Source of the DNA: Metalysinibacillus saudimassiliensis
GTDB lineage: Bacteria; Bacillota; Bacilli; Bacillales_A; Planococcaceae
Assembly (NCBI GenBank): GCA_000935965.1
Contig: LN483073.1
Span: 61,001-125,000, forward strand
DNA: 64,000 nucleotides
Reading direction: 5' to 3'
Shown here: in pieces, positions 27,645 to 39,175 of the stretch
Position numbering within the stretch: position 1 is the first letter of the stretch
Layout: every line of letters starts with the position of its first letter
Made by a program: the position numbers and the translations under genes
The notes under the pieces: generated by a model
The model's input: the letters and a program-made list of their open reading frames with translations, nothing else
Databases searched by the model: none
Told to the model about the DNA's origin: nothing

Positions 27645-28343
27645 ATGGCTAAAAAAGGTAAAAAGTTGCAAGAAGCAGCTAAATTAATCGACCGTAACGC
27701 TGTATATTCTGTTGAAGAAGCAATGGAATTAGCGAAAAAAACGAGCACAGTTAACTTTGACGCTACAGTTGAAGTTGCATTCCGTTTAGGAATCGACACT
27801 CGTAAAAATGATCAACAAATCCGTGGTGCAGTAGTGCTACCAAACGGTACTGGTAAAACTCAAAAAGTTTTAGTTTTCGCTAAAGGTGAAAAACTTAAAG
27901 AAGCTGAAGCTGCAGGTGCAGATTACGTAGGCGACGCTGAGTATATCCAAAAAATCCAAGGTGGCTGGTTCGATTTCGACGTTATCGTTGCGACTCCAGA
28001 CATGATGGGCGAAGTTGGTAAACTTGGTCGCGTATTAGGACCTAAAGGTTTAATGCCTAACCCGAAAACTGGCACAGTTACTTTCGACGTAGCAAAAGCT
28101 ATCGCTGAAATCAAAGCTGGTAAAGTTGAATACCGTGCTGAAAAAGCTGGTATCATCCACGCGCCAATCGGTAAAGCATCATTTGACGCTGAAAAATTAG
28201 TTGAAAACTTCAAAGCGGTATTCGACGTAGTAGCTAAAGCTAAACCAGCTTCTGCAAAAGGTACTTACATGAAATCAGTAAACGTTACAACTACAATGGG
28301 ACCTGCTATCAAAATTGATGCATCTTCTGTAGGCGTAAAATAA
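27645..28343 (+). CDS. rplA: 50S ribosomal protein L1
   Basis: L1 forms the mobile stalk at the E site and is a translational repressor of its operon. The 232-residue product has the L1 core motifs [18 protein letters not shown] and [19 protein letters not shown] strong AAGGAGG precedes the ATG. It is the last gene of the rplK-rplA unit; rplJ has its own promoter. Confidence 0.97.
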   Translation: MAKKGKKLQEAAKLIDRNAVYSVEEAMELAKKTSTVNFDATVEVAFRLGIDTRKNDQQIRGAVVLPNGTGKTQKVLVFAKGEKLKEAEAAGADYVGDAEYIQKIQGGWFDFDVIVATPDMMGEVGKLGRVLGPKGLMPNPKTGTVTFDVAKAIAEIKAGKVEYRAEKAGIIHAPIGKASFDAEKLVENFKAVFDVVAKAKPASAKGTYMKSVNVTTTMGPAIKIDASSVGVK

Positions 28344-28356
28344 TATATACAAGTGA

Positions 28357-28385
28357 TTGACAGGTGTTAAGTAATTTGATATTAT
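28357..28385 (+). promoter_or_regulatory. Sigma-A promoter of rplJ-rplL
   Basis: Perfect TTGACA (28357-28362), 17 bases, TATTAT (28380-28385), 14 bases after the rplA stop. Confidence 0.8.
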
Positions 28386-28389
28386 TAGC

Positions 28390-28560
28390 ACCGTTGTGAA
28401 TCATCCATTTGTACCGTAGACAGTAGGAGTGCTTAGTCACTTAATATCCTACCGAGGACAACGGAATTCAGATTCTTTTTAAGATGATGATATTCTGCCT
28501 CTATGTCTGCTCTAGATATAGAGGCTTTTTTCGGTATAAATGACCCATTCTAAATAGGAG
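28390..28560 (+). promoter_or_regulatory. Ribosomal L10 leader RNA
   Basis: The roughly 170-nt leader contains the L10-leader landmarks: GTAGACAGTAGGAGTGC and its partner GCTTAGTCACTTAATATCCTACCGAGGAC, a kink-turn-like region that binds L10(L12)4. It ends with an attenuator hairpin at 28497-28532. Binding of excess L10 should favour termination. Confidence 0.88.
28497..28532 (+). terminator. Attenuator terminator in the L10 leader
   Basis: GCCTCTATGTC and GATATAGAGGC pair over 11 positions with one G-U, followed by six T. It lies 40 bases before rplJ, inside the leader. Confidence 0.88.
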
Positions 28561-28571
28561 GTGTCATCAAG

Positions 28572-29072
28572 ATGAGCCAAGCAATTGAAATTAAAAAAGG
28601 TCAAGTTCAAGAAATCGCTGAGAAATTTAAATCAGCTGCTTCTGTAGTAGTAGTTGACTACCGCGGTTTAACTGTAGCGCAAGTTACTGAACTACGTAAA
28701 CAATTACGCGAAGCTGGTGTTGAGTACAAAGTTTACAAAAACTCACTTACTCGCCGTGCAGCAGAATTAGAAGGTTTTGAAGGTATCAATGAATTCTTAA
28801 CTGGTCCTAACGCTATCGCTTTCTCTAATGAAGACGTAGTAGCTCCAGCTAAAATCATCAACGATTTCGCTAAAGCTAACGACAAATTAGAAATCAAAGC
28901 AGGTATTATCGAAGGTAACGTATCTTCAGCTGAAGACATTAAAGCACTTGCAGAACTTCCATCACGCGAAGGTCTACTATCTATGCTTTTATCTGTACTA
29001 CAAGCTCCAGTACGCAACTTCGCTCTTGCAACAAAAGCTGTTGCAGAACAAAAAGAAGAACAAGGCGCATAA
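28572..29072 (+). CDS. rplJ: 50S ribosomal protein L10
   Basis: L10 anchors L7/L12 dimers on the ribosomal stalk and represses its own operon. The 166-residue product has the rRNA-binding N-terminal domain ([21 protein letters not shown]) and the C-terminal helix that carries L12 dimers ([15 protein letters not shown]). TAGGAGGTG precedes the ATG. Confidence 0.97.
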   Translation: MSQAIEIKKGQVQEIAEKFKSAASVVVVDYRGLTVAQVTELRKQLREAGVEYKVYKNSLTRRAAELEGFEGINEFLTGPNAIAFSNEDVVAPAKIINDFAKANDKLEIKAGIIEGNVSSAEDIKALAELPSREGLLSMLLSVLQAPVRNFALATKAVAEQKEEQGA

Positions 29073-29138
29073 GTCTTACTTCAACCATGTGGCATAAAGC
29101 TGCAAACTAAAACAACATCCAATTAGGAGGAAATTATA

Positions 29139-29504
29139 ATGAACAAAGATCAAATCTTAGAAGCTATCAAAGCTATGACAGTTCTTGAGTTAAACGACTT
29201 AGTAAAAGCAATCGAAGAAGAATTCGGTGTTACTGCAGCTGCTCCTGTAGCAGTTATGGGTGGCGCTGGTGGCGGCGACGCTGCAGCAGAAAAAACAGAG
29301 TTCGACGTAGTTCTTGAGTCTGCTGGCTCTCAAAAAATTAAAGTAATCAAAGTGGTTCGCGAAATCACTGGCCTAGGCTTAAAAGAAGCTAAAGAATTAG
29401 TAGACAACGCTCCAAAAGCTCTTAAAGAAGGCGTTGCTAAAGAAGAAGCAGAAGAAATGAAAGCTAAACTTGAAGAAGTAGGCGCATCTGCAGAACTTAA
29501 GTAA
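29139..29504 (+). CDS. rplL: 50S ribosomal protein L7/L12
   Basis: This multicopy stalk protein recruits translational GTPases. The 121-residue product has the N-terminal dimerisation part, an Ala/Gly-rich hinge ([16 protein letters not shown]) and the globular C-terminal domain with [22 protein letters not shown] strong AGGAGG precedes it; a terminator follows. Confidence 0.97.
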   Translation: MNKDQILEAIKAMTVLELNDLVKAIEEEFGVTAAAPVAVMGGAGGGDAAAEKTEFDVVLESAGSQKIKVIKVVREITGLGLKEAKELVDNAPKALKEGVAKEEAEEMKAKLEEVGASAELK

Positions 29505-29517
29505 TTCTTTTTAACAA

Positions 29518-29562
29518 AAAAAGAAAGCTCGTCATCATTTGTGGCGAGCTTTTCTTCATTTT
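29518..29562 (+). terminator. Terminator of rplJ-rplL
   Basis: AAAGCTCGTCA and TGGCGAGCTTTTC pair around a short loop, followed by TTCATTTT. Confidence 0.78.
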
Positions 29563-29582
29563 ATTTTGAGGAGGGCGAAACG

Positions 29583-30188
29583 ATGTCTGAACATTATTAT
29601 TCAAATCAACCTAAAGTGGAAAGTAAACCTCAACACTTCCAATTTACATTGTTAGGACATACGTTTACGTTTGAAACAGATGCGGGTGTTTTTAGTAAAA
29701 GCGAGGTAGATTTTGGTTCCCGCGTGCTCATCGATGCTTTCGAGTTGCCAGATGTAACTGGAGATATACTCGATGTAGGTTGTGGTTATGGACCAATCGG
29801 TTTATCGATGGCTAAAACATATCCCGAACATCAAGTACAAATGGTCGATGTAAATGAGCGTGCATTGCAACTTAGTAAAAAGAATGCAGAGCGAAACGGG
29901 ATTCAAAATGTACGCATTTATCCAAGTGATGGACTATCTGCTGTACAGAAAAATCGTCCGATTGCAGCTGTTATAACTAATCCACCAATCAGAGCTGGTA
30001 AGGATACGGTATTCCGATTTTATCAGGGAGCGTATGAATTGTTAGTAAGTGGGGGAGAGTTGTGGGTTGTTATCCAAAAGAAACAGGGAGCACCTTCGAC
30101 AGTAGCGTATTTAGAGGATTTATTTGCATCAGTGGAAGTAGTAGAAAAGAAAAAAGGTTATTGGATTATAAAAGCTGAGAAAAAATAG
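29583..30188 (+). CDS. ybxB: Class I SAM-dependent methyltransferase (YbxB/RsmC type)
   Basis: This is a predicted rRNA guanine-N2 methyltransferase of the RsmC/MTS family. The 201-residue product has motif I LDVGCGYGPIGLSMA, and motif IV as TNPPIRAG, the NPP form used for exocyclic amines on bases. It begins EHYYSNQPKVESKP like other Bacillales YbxB proteins. ATG 29583 follows GAGGAGGGC. Its position between rplL and rpoB is conserved in the order. Confidence 0.9.
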   Translation: MSEHYYSNQPKVESKPQHFQFTLLGHTFTFETDAGVFSKSEVDFGSRVLIDAFELPDVTGDILDVGCGYGPIGLSMAKTYPEHQVQMVDVNERALQLSKKNAERNGIQNVRIYPSDGLSAVQKNRPIAAVITNPPIRAGKDTVFRFYQGAYELLVSGGELWVVIQKKQGAPSTVAYLEDLFASVEVVEKKKGYWIIKAEKK

Positions 30189-30205
30189 CTATATAACCAA
30201 TATTA

Positions 30206-30234
30206 TTGACTTGACAAATTAACTATGATAACAT
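30206..30234 (+). promoter_or_regulatory. Sigma-A promoter of rpoB
   Basis: TTGACT (30206-30211), 17 bases, TAACAT (30229-30234). A second TTGACA at 30211 is too close to use the same -10. The leader is about 195 bases with a TATGCC/GGCATA hairpin around a T-rich loop (from about 30267). Confidence 0.55.
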
Positions 30235-30433
30235 AGTAAAATGCAAAATTATTATTTTGAGGTCGTATGCCCTTTTTTTCTGAAATAAGGCATATTGACA
30301 AGTAACATAATGTTTGGTTAACCGAAAATGCGGTCTTATTATTAAGGCTCGTTTTCTTTTTGTCTTTCGAAATCATACACTATATCTATGTTTTTGAAAA
30401 GACCCATTATCGCTTTAATGAGGGGTGAATGAG

Positions 30434-33400
30434 TTGACAGGTCAACTAGTTCAATACGGACAACACCGCCAGCGTAGAAGCTTTGCGCGTATTAAAGAGG
30501 TGCTTGAACTTCCGAATTTAATTGAAATTCAAACAGCATCTTATGAGTGGTTCCTTGAAGAAGGATTGCGTGAAATGTTTAAAGATATTTCGCCAATCGA
30601 GGATTTTACAGGTAATCTGTCGTTAGAATTCATCGACTATAAATTAGGAGAACCTAAATATGATGTTGATGAAAGTAAAGAGCGCGATGTAACTTATGCA
30701 GCACCACTTCGTGTAAAAGTACGACTGTATAACCGAGAAACAGATGAAGTTAAAGAACAAGAAGTATTTATGGGTGACTTCCCATTAATGACAGAGACGG
30801 GTACATTCATCATCAATGGTGCTGAACGTGTAATCGTATCTCAGTTAGTGCGTTCACCAAGTGTTTATTTCCATGATAAAACTGATAAAAATGGTAAGCG
30901 TGGTTTTGGTGCTACTGTTATTCCTAACCGTGGTGCTTGGTTAGAGTATGAAACAGATGCTAAAGATGTAGTTTATGTACGTATTGATCGTACACGTAAA
31001 CTACCAGTAACGGTTCTATTACGTGCTTTAGGTTTAAGCTCAGACCAAGAAATCATTGATGTTATTGGTGATAACGAATATTTACGCAACACATTAGAGA
31101 AAGACAATACTGAAGGCACTGAGAAAGCATTGCTTGAAATTTATGAGCGACTGCGTCCTGGTGAGCCACCAACAGTAGAAAGTGCAAAAAGTTTATTATT
31201 CTCTCGTTTCTTCGATGCTAAACGTTATGATTTAGCTAATGTTGGACGCTATAAAATGAATAAAAAACTACACATTAAAAATCGTTTATTTAATCAAACG
31301 ATTGCTCAAGACTTAATCGACCCTGAAACAGGTGAAATTTTAGTCGAAGAAGGTACATTATTAGATCGTCGTACGTTAAATCGCATTCTTCCATTCTTAG
31401 AGGATGCTGACAAGCGTATTGGTATCGAATCTATTAGCCAAGTTAATGGCGTATTAGAAGAAGATATTGATATTCAAACGATTAAGATTTATGCACCAAA
31501 GGACGAAACACAAAAAGAAATTAACGTTATCAGCAATGGTTACATTACTGAAAATGTGAAAAATATTACGCCTGCGGACATCATTTCTTCTATTAGTTAC
31601 TTCTTTAACTTATTGTATAAAGTTGGAACAACAGATGATATTGACCATTTGGGTAACCGTCGTCTACGTTCAGTAGGTGAATTACTACAAAACCAATTCC
31701 GTATTGGTTTATCTCGCATGGAGCGTGTTGTTAAAGAACGTATGTCGATTAACGATACAGCTGCCATTATGCCTCAGCAATTAATTAACATTCGTCCAGT
31801 AATTGCGTCAATTAAAGAGTTCTTTGGTAGCTCTCAATTATCTCAATTCATGGACCAAACAAACCCACTTGCAGAGTTAACGCATAAACGTCGTCTATCT
31901 GCATTAGGACCTGGTGGTTTAACGCGTGAGCGTGCTGGTTTTGAAGTGCGTGACGTTCACTACTCTCACTATGGTCGTATGTGTCCGATTGAAACGCCAG
32001 AGGGACCGAACATCGGTTTAATCAACTCATTATCTTCATTTGCAAAAGTAAATAAATTTGGCTTTATTGAAACACCTTACCGTCGTGTTGATCACGAAAC
32101 AGGTCGTGTGACAGAGCAAATTGATTATTTAACTGCTGATGAAGAAGACAACTACTATGTAGCACAAGCAAACTCTACCTTAAATGAAGATGGAACTTTC
32201 GCTAATGATGAAGTTGTAGGTCGTTTCCGTGGAGATAACACGGTGTTTAACAAAGAAAAAATCGACTATATGGATGTATCACCGAAGCAAGTTGTTTCGG
32301 CCGCGACAGCATGTATTCCTTTCTTAGAAAACGATGACTCTAACCGTGCACTTATGGGTGCAAACATGCAACGTCAAGCTGTTCCGTTATTAAACCCTGA
32401 ATCGCCATTTGTTGGTACAGGTATGGAGCATGTTGACGCTCGTGACTCAGGTGCTGCGGTTGTAGCTAAATATGATGGTATTGTTGAACATGTTGAAGCT
32501 CGTCAAATCCTAGTTCGTCGCATTGAAGTTAGCGATGGCAAAGAGGTGAAAGGCGATTTAACAACATATAAATTACAAAAATTTATTCGTTCAAACCAAG
32601 GTACATCTTATAACCAACGTCCAATCGTTAATGTAGGTGACCGCGTTAAGCCCCTTGATATTTTAGCTGACGGTCCTTCAATGGAGCTTGGCGAATTAGC
32701 ATTAGGCCGTAACGTGCTTGTTGCATTCATGACGTGGGATGGCTTTAACTATGAGGATGCTATCATCATGAGTGAACGTCTAGTTAAAGATGATGTATAC
32801 ACATCTGTTCATATTGAAGAATATGAATCAGAGTCACGTGATACAAAATTAGGACCTGAAGAGATTACTCGCGATATTCCTAACGTTGGTGAAGAAGCAC
32901 TTCGTAATTTAGATGATCGTGGTATTATCCGCATTGGTGCTGAGGTTCGTGATGGTGATATTTTAGTAGGTAAAGTTACGCCTAAAGGTGTTACTGAGCT
33001 TACAGCTGAAGAGCGCTTATTACATGCAATCTTCGGTGAAAAAGCACGTGAAGTACGTGATACATCACTACGTGTTCCACACGGCGCAGGCGGTATTGTA
33101 TTAGACGTTAAAGTCTTCAACCGTGAAGATGGAGACGAATTACCACCGGGTGTTAACCAATTAGTACGTGTATATATCGTACAAAAACGTAAAATCCGCG
33201 TTGGTGATAAAATGGCCGGACGACATGGTAACAAAGGTGTTATCTCTCGTATCCTTCCAGAAGAAGATATGCCATTTATGCCAGATGGCACACCAGTTGA
33301 CATCATGTTAAACCCATTAGGCGTACCTTCTCGTATGAACATCGGACAAGTACTAGAGTTACATCTAGGTATGGCAGCTCGTTACTTAGGCGTTCATATG

Positions 33401-33982
33401 GCAACACCAGTATTTGATGGTGCTAACGAAGAAGACGTTTGGGAGACAATGGAAGAAGCAGGCATGAACCGTGATGGTAAAACAATTCTGTATGATGGAC
33501 GCTCAGGCGAACCATTTGATAACCGCGTTTCTGTAGGTATCATGTACATGATTAAATTAGCCCACATGGTTGATGACAAACTTCATGCTCGTTCTACTGG
33601 ACCATACTCACTTGTTACACAACAACCACTTGGTGGTAAAGCTCAATTTGGTGGGCAACGTTTCGGTGAGATGGAGGTTTGGGCACTTGAAGCTTATGGT
33701 GCTGCTTACACATTACAAGAAATTTTAACAGTGAAATCGGATGACGTTGTAGGACGTGTTAAAACATACGAAGCAATTGTTAAAGGTGAAAGTGTTCCAG
33801 AACCAGGTGTTCCAGAATCATTTAAAGTATTAATCAAAGAACTTCAAAGTTTAGGTATGGATGTTAAAATGCTTACAATTAACGATGAAGAAGTGGAACT
33901 TCGCGATTTAGACGAAGAAGACGAAATTCCGCCGTCAAATGCTTTAAACTTAGCGCAAGAAAAAGAAGAAGTTGTTGAATAA
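30434..33982 (+). CDS. rpoB: DNA-directed RNA polymerase beta subunit
   Basis: This is a catalytic core subunit of RNA polymerase. The 1182-residue product starts [19 protein letters not shown]. It has the rifampicin-pocket segment ([20 protein letters not shown], followed by RLSALGPGG) with wild-type residues, and the C-terminal [10 protein letters not shown] and [19 protein letters not shown] regions. I chose TTG 30434, five bases after GAGGGGTGA, as in B. subtilis; GTG 30425 is part of that site. A terminator-like hairpin follows before rpoC. Confidence 0.97.
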   Translation: MTGQLVQYGQHRQRRSFARIKEVLELPNLIEIQTASYEWFLEEGLREMFKDISPIEDFTGNLSLEFIDYKLGEPKYDVDESKERDVTYAAPLRVKVRLYNRETDEVKEQEVFMGDFPLMTETGTFIINGAERVIVSQLVRSPSVYFHDKTDKNGKRGFGATVIPNRGAWLEYETDAKDVVYVRIDRTRKLPVTVLLRALGLSSDQEIIDVIGDNEYLRNTLEKDNTEGTEKALLEIYERLRPGEPPTVESAKSLLFSRFFDAKRYDLANVGRYKMNKKLHIKNRLFNQTIAQDLIDPETGEILVEEGTLLDRRTLNRILPFLEDADKRIGIESISQVNGVLEEDIDIQTIKIYAPKDETQKEINVISNGYITENVKNITPADIISSISYFFNLLYKVGTTDDIDHLGNRRLRSVGELLQNQFRIGLSRMERVVKERMSINDTAAIMPQQLINIRPVIASIKEFFGSSQLSQFMDQTNPLAELTHKRRLSALGPGGLTRERAGFEVRDVHYSHYGRMCPIETPEGPNIGLINSLSSFAKVNKFGFIETPYRRVDHETGRVTEQIDYLTADEEDNYYVAQANSTLNEDGTFANDEVVGRFRGDNTVFNKEKIDYMDVSPKQVVSAATACIPFLENDDSNRALMGANMQRQAVPLLNPESPFVGTGMEHVDARDSGAAVVAKYDGIVEHVEARQILVRRIEVSDGKEVKGDLTTYKLQKFIRSNQGTSYNQRPIVNVGDRVKPLDILADGPSMELGELALGRNVLVAFMTWDGFNYEDAIIMSERLVKDDVYTSVHIEEYESESRDTKLGPEEITRDIPNVGEEALRNLDDRGIIRIGAEVRDGDILVGKVTPKGVTELTAEERLLHAIFGEKAREVRDTSLRVPHGAGGIVLDVKVFNREDGDELPPGVNQLVRVYIVQKRKIRVGDKMAGRHGNKGVISRILPEEDMPFMPDGTPVDIMLNPLGVPSRMNIGQVLELHLGMAARYLGVHMATPVFDGANEEDVWETMEEAGMNRDGKTILYDGRSGEPFDNRVSVGIMYMIKLAHMVDDKLHARSTGPYSLVTQQPLGGKAQFGGQRFGEMEVWALEAYGAAYTLQEILTVKSDDVVGRVKTYEAIVKGESVPEPGVPESFKVLIKELQSLGMDVKMLTINDEEVELRDLDEEDEIPPSNALNLAQEKEEVVE

Positions 33983-33989
33983 ATAATAG

Positions 33990-34027
33990 AAAAGGGCGTG
34001 TGCGTCATGCCTCGCCCTTTTTTTTAT
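33990..34027 (+). terminator. Terminator-shaped hairpin between rpoB and rpoC
   Basis: AAAGGGCG (33991-33998) and CGCCCTTT (34013-34020) form a perfect 8-bp stem with a 14-base loop; the run of T at 34018-34026 is nine long. By shape it is a strong intrinsic terminator, yet rpoC lies just downstream with no convincing promoter. Confidence 0.8.
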
Positions 34028-34103
34028 AGAATTGTACGTTATAAAGTTGTTGAGCTACGAATAATAAAGTCCAAGAGACTTAGACTAGAGGGAGGTAGGC
34101 TCC

Positions 34104-37100
34104 TTGATAGACGTTAATGAATTTGAGTATATGAAAATCGGTTTAGCTTCACCTGATAAAATTCGTTCATGGTCATATGGTGAGGTAAAAAAGCCTGAAA
34201 CAATTAACTATCGAACGTTGAAGCCTGAGAAAGATGGATTATTCTGTGAACGTATTTTCGGTCCTACAAAAGACTGGGAATGTCACTGTGGTAAGTATAA
34301 GCGTGTACGTTATAAAGGTGTAGTTTGTGACCGTTGTGGCGTTGAAGTAACACGTGCTAAAGTTCGTCGTGAACGTATGGGTCATATCGAATTAGCAGCT
34401 CCTGTATCACATATTTGGTACTTCAAAGGTATTCCGAGTCGTATGGGCCTTATTTTAGATATGTCACCACGTACGTTAGAAGAAGTAATCTACTTCGCTT
34501 CATACGTTGTAACAGATCCAGGTAACGTACCTGAAATCACATACAAACAGTTATTATCTGAAAAAGAATATCGTTACTGTGTAGATAAATATGGTGATAG
34601 CTTCCAAGCTGGTATGGGCGCAGAGGCTATTAAAACATTACTACGCAATATTGATTTAGAAGATGAAACAATGACATTAAAAGAAGAGCTTAAAACTGCA
34701 CAGGGTCAACGTCGTACACGTGCGATTAAGCGTCTTGAAGTTGTGGAGTCTTTCCGTAACTCGGGTAATATGCCTGAGTGGATGATTTTAGATGTACTTC
34801 CTGTTATTCCACCGGAAATCCGTCCGATGGTTCAATTAGATGGTGGTCGTTTTGCGACATCTGACTTAAACGACTTATATCGTCGTGTTATTAACCGTAA
34901 CAATCGTTTGAAGCGACTACTTGATCTTGGAGCACCAAGCATCATCGTACAAAACGAAAAACGTATGTTACAAGAAGCAGTGGATGCACTAATTGATAAT
35001 GGTCGTCGTGGCCGTCCAGTAACTGGACCAGGTAACCGTCCATTAAAATCGCTATCTCATATGCTTAAAGGTAAACAAGGTCGTTTCCGTCAAAACTTAC
35101 TAGGTAAACGTGTTGACTACTCTGGTCGTTCGGTTATCGTTGTAGGTCCAAACTTAAAAATGTACCAATGTGGTTTACCAAAAGAAATGGCAATCGAACT
35201 ATTCAAACCTTTCGTAATGAAAGAATTAGTAGGACGTGGCCTAGCTCATAATATTAAGAGTGCTAAACGTAAAATTGAACGTTTACATGATGATGTATGG
35301 GACGTACTTGAAGATGTTATCCGTGAGCACCCAGTGCTATTAAACCGTGCACCGACACTTCACCGTCTTGGTATCCAAGCATTCGAACCTACATTAGTAG
35401 AAGGCCGTGCAATCCGTTTACACCCATTAGTATGTACAGCTTATAACGCTGACTTTGATGGTGACCAAATGGCAGTTCACGTACCTTTATCTGCTGAAGC
35501 ACAAGCCGAAGCGCGTTTATTAATGTTAGCAGCACAAAATATCCTAAACCCTAAAGATGGTAAGCCAGTAGTAACACCATCTCAAGATATGGTTTTAGGT
35601 AACTATTACTTAACTTTAGAGCGTGAAGGCGCGCGTGGTGAAGGTAATATCTACAGTGATACAAATGAAGTGTTAATTGCATATCAAAATGGTCATGTTC
35701 ATCTACACACACGTATTGCAGTACAAGCAAGTGCAGTTAAAAACCAAACATTTACGGAAGAGCAAAACAGCAAGTTTTTATTAACTTCTGTAGGTAAAGT
35801 AATCTTTAATGAAATTTTACCAGCTTCATTCCCATATATTAATGAACCAACTGACTTCAACCTAGAAGAAGCTACACCTATGAATTACTTTGTAAACTTA
35901 CAAATTGAAGATGAGATGTTAGCAGAACTAGAAAGTGATGTAGCTTACCAAGCGATGACTGAGGAAGAGCAAGTTAAAGCTCAACGTCAGGCTGTGCTTA
36001 AAAAACACTTTATTGATTTACCAGCAGTTGCACCGTTCCGTAAAAAATTCTTAGGTAATATCATTGCAGAAGTTTTCAAACGCTTCCATATTACTGAAAC
36101 ATCTCGCATGCTTGACCGCATGAAAGATTTAGGATTTAAATACTCAACACGTGCGGGTATTACAGTAGGGGTATCGGATATCGTTGTATTACCGAATAAA
36201 GGCGATATTCTACACACAGCTCAAGAGCAGGTTGACCGTGTTCAAATGCAGTTCCGTCGAGGTTTAATTACTGAGGACGAGCGTTACCAACGCGTAATTG
36301 CAAGTTGGACAAAAGCAAAAGATGAAATTCAAGCTAAGCTGATGAAATCTCTTGATAAAACCAACCCAATCTTTATGATGAGTGACTCAGGTGCCCGTGG
36401 TAACGCATCTAACTTTACGCAACTAGCAGGTATGCGTGGTCTGATGGCCAACCCGGCTGGTCGTATTATCGAGTTACCAATCAAATCTTCATTCCGTGAA
36501 GGTTTAACAGTATTAGAGTACTTCATCTCTACCCATGGTGCGCGTAAAGGTCTTGCCGATACAGCACTTAAAACGGCCGATTCAGGTTACTTAACACGTC
36601 GTTTAGTAGACGTAGCACAAGATGTTATCGTTCGTGAAGATGATTGTGGAACAGACCGTGGCTTAACAATTGGTGCGCTAATGGAAGGTAGCGAAGTAAT
36701 CGAAACATTAGACGAGCGTATTGTAGGTCGTCATACTAAGAAAACAATCTTTATTCCAGGTACTGAAGAAGTATTATTGGCTAAAGACGGTTTAATTACA
36801 CAAGACATTGCTCGTAAAGTTATGGAGTTAGGAATCGAAGAAATTACAATTCGTTCTGCATTCACATGTAATACGAAGCATGGTGTGTGTAAAAAATGTT
36901 ATGGTATCAACTTAGCAACAGGTGAAAAGGTTGAAGTTGGTGAGGCAGTAGGTATTATTGCCGCGCAATCAATCGGTGAGCCAGGTACACAATTAACAAT
37001 GCGTACATTCCATACAGGCGGTGTAGCAGGGGATGATATCACGCAAGGTCTTCCACGTATCCAAGAAATTTTTGAGGCGCGAAATCCTAAAGGTCAAGCA

Positions 37101-37793
37101 GTTATCTCAGAAATCGCGGGTACAGTGTCAGAAATCGAAGAAATTCGCGAAGGCTTAAAAGAAATTACAATTGCAGGTGAAGTTGAAACACGTAAGTATC
37201 AAGCACCTTATAATGCACGACTTAAAGTGCAAGAGGGCGATTATATTGAACGTGGTGAAAGCTTAACTGAAGGTTCTATCGATCCTAAGCAATTACTAAA
37301 AGTCAAAGACGTTGCAGCAGTCCAAGACTATTTATTAAAAGAAGTACAAAAAGTTTATCGTATGCAGGGTGTAGAAATTGGTGATAAGCACGTTGAAGTT
37401 ATGGTTCGTCAAATGTTACGTAAAGTACGTGTAATTGAAGCAGGCGACACTGATTTATTACCAGGTTCATTATTAGATATTCATCAATTTGCTGATGCTA
37501 ACGCAGATATCGTAATTAAAGGTAAAAACCCAGCGACTTGTCGCCCGGTAATCCTAGGTATCACTAAAGCATCTCTAGAAACGGAATCATTCTTATCAGC
37601 AGCTTCATTCCAAGAAACAACTCGTGTGTTAACGGATGCAGCAATTAAAGGTAAGCGTGATGAGTTACTAGGACTTAAAGAGAACGTAATTATTGGTAAA
37701 CTTGTTCCAGCAGGTACTGGTATGCAACGTTATCGTCAAATTGAAATTGAACAAGATTTAACACCTGAGCAAGAACTAGCTTCAACAGAGTAA
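34104..37793 (+). CDS. rpoC: DNA-directed RNA polymerase beta' subunit
   Basis: This catalytic subunit holds the active-site metal. The 1229-residue product has the zinc ribbon CHCGKYKR...CDRC (Cys60, 62, 75, 78), the catalytic NADFDGDQ with Asp450, 452 and 454, and the second zinc site with [13 protein letters not shown]. It starts TTG at 34104 after GGGAGG. It is about 30 residues longer than the B. subtilis protein, mostly in the middle and C-terminal parts. Confidence 0.97.
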   Translation: MIDVNEFEYMKIGLASPDKIRSWSYGEVKKPETINYRTLKPEKDGLFCERIFGPTKDWECHCGKYKRVRYKGVVCDRCGVEVTRAKVRRERMGHIELAAPVSHIWYFKGIPSRMGLILDMSPRTLEEVIYFASYVVTDPGNVPEITYKQLLSEKEYRYCVDKYGDSFQAGMGAEAIKTLLRNIDLEDETMTLKEELKTAQGQRRTRAIKRLEVVESFRNSGNMPEWMILDVLPVIPPEIRPMVQLDGGRFATSDLNDLYRRVINRNNRLKRLLDLGAPSIIVQNEKRMLQEAVDALIDNGRRGRPVTGPGNRPLKSLSHMLKGKQGRFRQNLLGKRVDYSGRSVIVVGPNLKMYQCGLPKEMAIELFKPFVMKELVGRGLAHNIKSAKRKIERLHDDVWDVLEDVIREHPVLLNRAPTLHRLGIQAFEPTLVEGRAIRLHPLVCTAYNADFDGDQMAVHVPLSAEAQAEARLLMLAAQNILNPKDGKPVVTPSQDMVLGNYYLTLEREGARGEGNIYSDTNEVLIAYQNGHVHLHTRIAVQASAVKNQTFTEEQNSKFLLTSVGKVIFNEILPASFPYINEPTDFNLEEATPMNYFVNLQIEDEMLAELESDVAYQAMTEEEQVKAQRQAVLKKHFIDLPAVAPFRKKFLGNIIAEVFKRFHITETSRMLDRMKDLGFKYSTRAGITVGVSDIVVLPNKGDILHTAQEQVDRVQMQFRRGLITEDERYQRVIASWTKAKDEIQAKLMKSLDKTNPIFMMSDSGARGNASNFTQLAGMRGLMANPAGRIIELPIKSSFREGLTVLEYFISTHGARKGLADTALKTADSGYLTRRLVDVAQDVIVREDDCGTDRGLTIGALMEGSEVIETLDERIVGRHTKKTIFIPGTEEVLLAKDGLITQDIARKVMELGIEEITIRSAFTCNTKHGVCKKCYGINLATGEKVEVGEAVGIIAAQSIGEPGTQLTMRTFHTGGVAGDDITQGLPRIQEIFEARNPKGQAVISEIAGTVSEIEEIREGLKEITIAGEVETRKYQAPYNARLKVQEGDYIERGESLTEGSIDPKQLLKVKDVAAVQDYLLKEVQKVYRMQGVEIGDKHVEVMVRQMLRKVRVIEAGDTDLLPGSLLDIHQFADANADIVIKGKNPATCRPVILGITKASLETESFLSAASFQETTRVLTDAAIKGKRDELLGLKENVIIGKLVPAGTGMQRYRQIEIEQDLTPEQELASTE

Positions 37794-37799
37794 GAAAAT

Positions 37800-37831
37800 A
37801 AAGAAGAGGTGGTATCATCTCTTCTTTATTT
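37800..37831 (+). terminator. Terminator after rpoC
   Basis: A 12-bp perfect stem (37800-37811 with 37816-37827) has a 4-base loop. Its T-rich 3' arm is followed by ATTTCAT, so the T-run is partly inside the stem. Confidence 0.65.
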
Positions 37832-37845
37832 CATACTATTAATGG

Positions 37846-37874
37846 TTGACAGTAAATTTAAGAAATGATAATAT
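37846..37874 (+). promoter_or_regulatory. Sigma-A promoter of the str operon
   Basis: Perfect TTGACA (37846-37851), 17 bases, TAATAT (37869-37874). It would give a leader of about 320 nt before rpsL. Confidence 0.78.
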
Positions 37875-37908
37875 ATCTAGGGTTGATAGTTATACTTTAT
37901 GTGTAGCT

Positions 37909-38080
37909 GTCATTGGTACAAAGCAAGTAATCAAAATGATTATACTAGTCGAGGTCAATAACGACTTATACTCGCTTAAGATGAATGGGCCATCGATTTG
38001 GCCAATTACTTTCGCGAAAGCAATCGAGACGCCAATTACTCTTATAATGAGTTTAAGGATGTTGGCATAGCTTGACGTAT
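37909..38080 (+). pseudogene. ybxF: Decayed ybxF / L7Ae-like K-turn protein gene
   Basis: Bacillales carry ybxF, an L7Ae-like RNA-binding protein of about 82 residues, between rpoC and rpsL. Here one frame reads VIGTKQVIKM, then IILVEVNNDLYS, then FAKAIETPITLIMSLRMLA, then a stop and LDV. These line up in order with the family's IGTKQ..KAL, EVVVAKDADP, and AE..VPIT.VDSMKKLGKACGIDV. The start is missing, several conserved lysines and glycines are lost and a stop plus small deletions interrupt it. The stretch now lies inside the str transcript leader. This is an inference from remembered family sequence. Confidence 0.5.
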
Positions 38081-38094
38081 CACATTGCGATTAC

Positions 38095-38136
38095 AAAAGT
38101 TGTTTTTGTGTAAATGCACACAAAAACTTTGTTTTT
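38095..38136 (+). terminator. Terminator-like hairpin in the rpsL leader
   Basis: GTTTTTGTGT and ACACAAAAAC form about 10 bp (38102-38111 with 38118-38127), extended by AAA/TTT after a bulge and followed by GTTTTT. It lies downstream of the str promoter and 64 bases before rpsL, so it could attenuate the operon. Confidence 0.6.
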
Positions 38137-38199
38137 ACCCAAAAATGAACCACCTGGATGTGTGGATTAAGACAAATGTAATGAAGGGAGGACACATCG

Positions 38200-38619
38200 A
38201 TGCCTACAATCAATCAATTAGTTCGTAAGCCTCGTCAATCAAAAAGCACGAAATCAAAATCACCAGCGTTAAACAGAGGTTACAATAGCTTCAAAAAAGC
38301 TGCAACTTCAGTTAACTCTCCACAAAAACGTGGTGTTTGTACTCGTGTTGGTACGATGACACCTAAAAAACCTAACTCAGCTTTACGTAAATATGCGCGT
38401 GTTCGTTTAACTAACCAAATCGAAGTAAACGCATATATCCCAGGCGAAGGCCACAACCTACAAGAACACAGTGTTGTACTTATTCGCGGTGGACGTGTAA
38501 AAGACTTACCTGGTGTACGTTACCATATCGTACGCGGTGCGCTTGATACAGCAGCAGTACAAGGACGTATGCAATCACGTTCACACTACGGTGCTAAAAA
38601 GCCAAAAGAAAAGAAATAA
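38200..38619 (+). CDS. rpsL: 30S ribosomal protein S12
   Basis: S12 lies at the decoding centre and affects accuracy. The 139-residue product has the conserved loops [17 protein letters not shown] and [16 protein letters not shown]. The lysines that change in streptomycin resistance are wild type in this reading (TPKKPNS and RVKDLPG). GGGAGG precedes the ATG. It is first in the str operon. Confidence 0.97.
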   Translation: MPTINQLVRKPRQSKSTKSKSPALNRGYNSFKKAATSVNSPQKRGVCTRVGTMTPKKPNSALRKYARVRLTNQIEVNAYIPGEGHNLQEHSVVLIRGGRVKDLPGVRYHIVRGALDTAAVQGRMQSRSHYGAKKPKEKK

Positions 38620-38634
38620 TTTGACTACTACTAG

Positions 38635-39132
<498 letters not shown>

Positions 39133-39175
39133 TTCCTATTCGGCGTAAGCCAAAATTCGGAAGGAGAAATATCCT

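Larger units (their letters stand above)
37794..38199. other. rpoC-rpsL intergenic region
   Basis: This 406-base gap has no intact gene. It contains, in order, a terminator after rpoC, a strong promoter, a decayed ybxF-like stretch, and a terminator-shaped hairpin before rpsL; each is listed separately. Confidence 0.7.

Noticed and set aside
32809..33342. 177-codon minus-strand frame inside rpoB
   Set aside because: Long antisense frames are expected opposite highly expressed, codon-biased genes; there is no ribosome site or family match.
37846..38070. Open frame of 74 codons beginning TTG
   Set aside because: Its start is the -35 hexamer of the str promoter and there is no ribosome site, so it cannot be an intact gene; only the decayed ybxF reading is kept.
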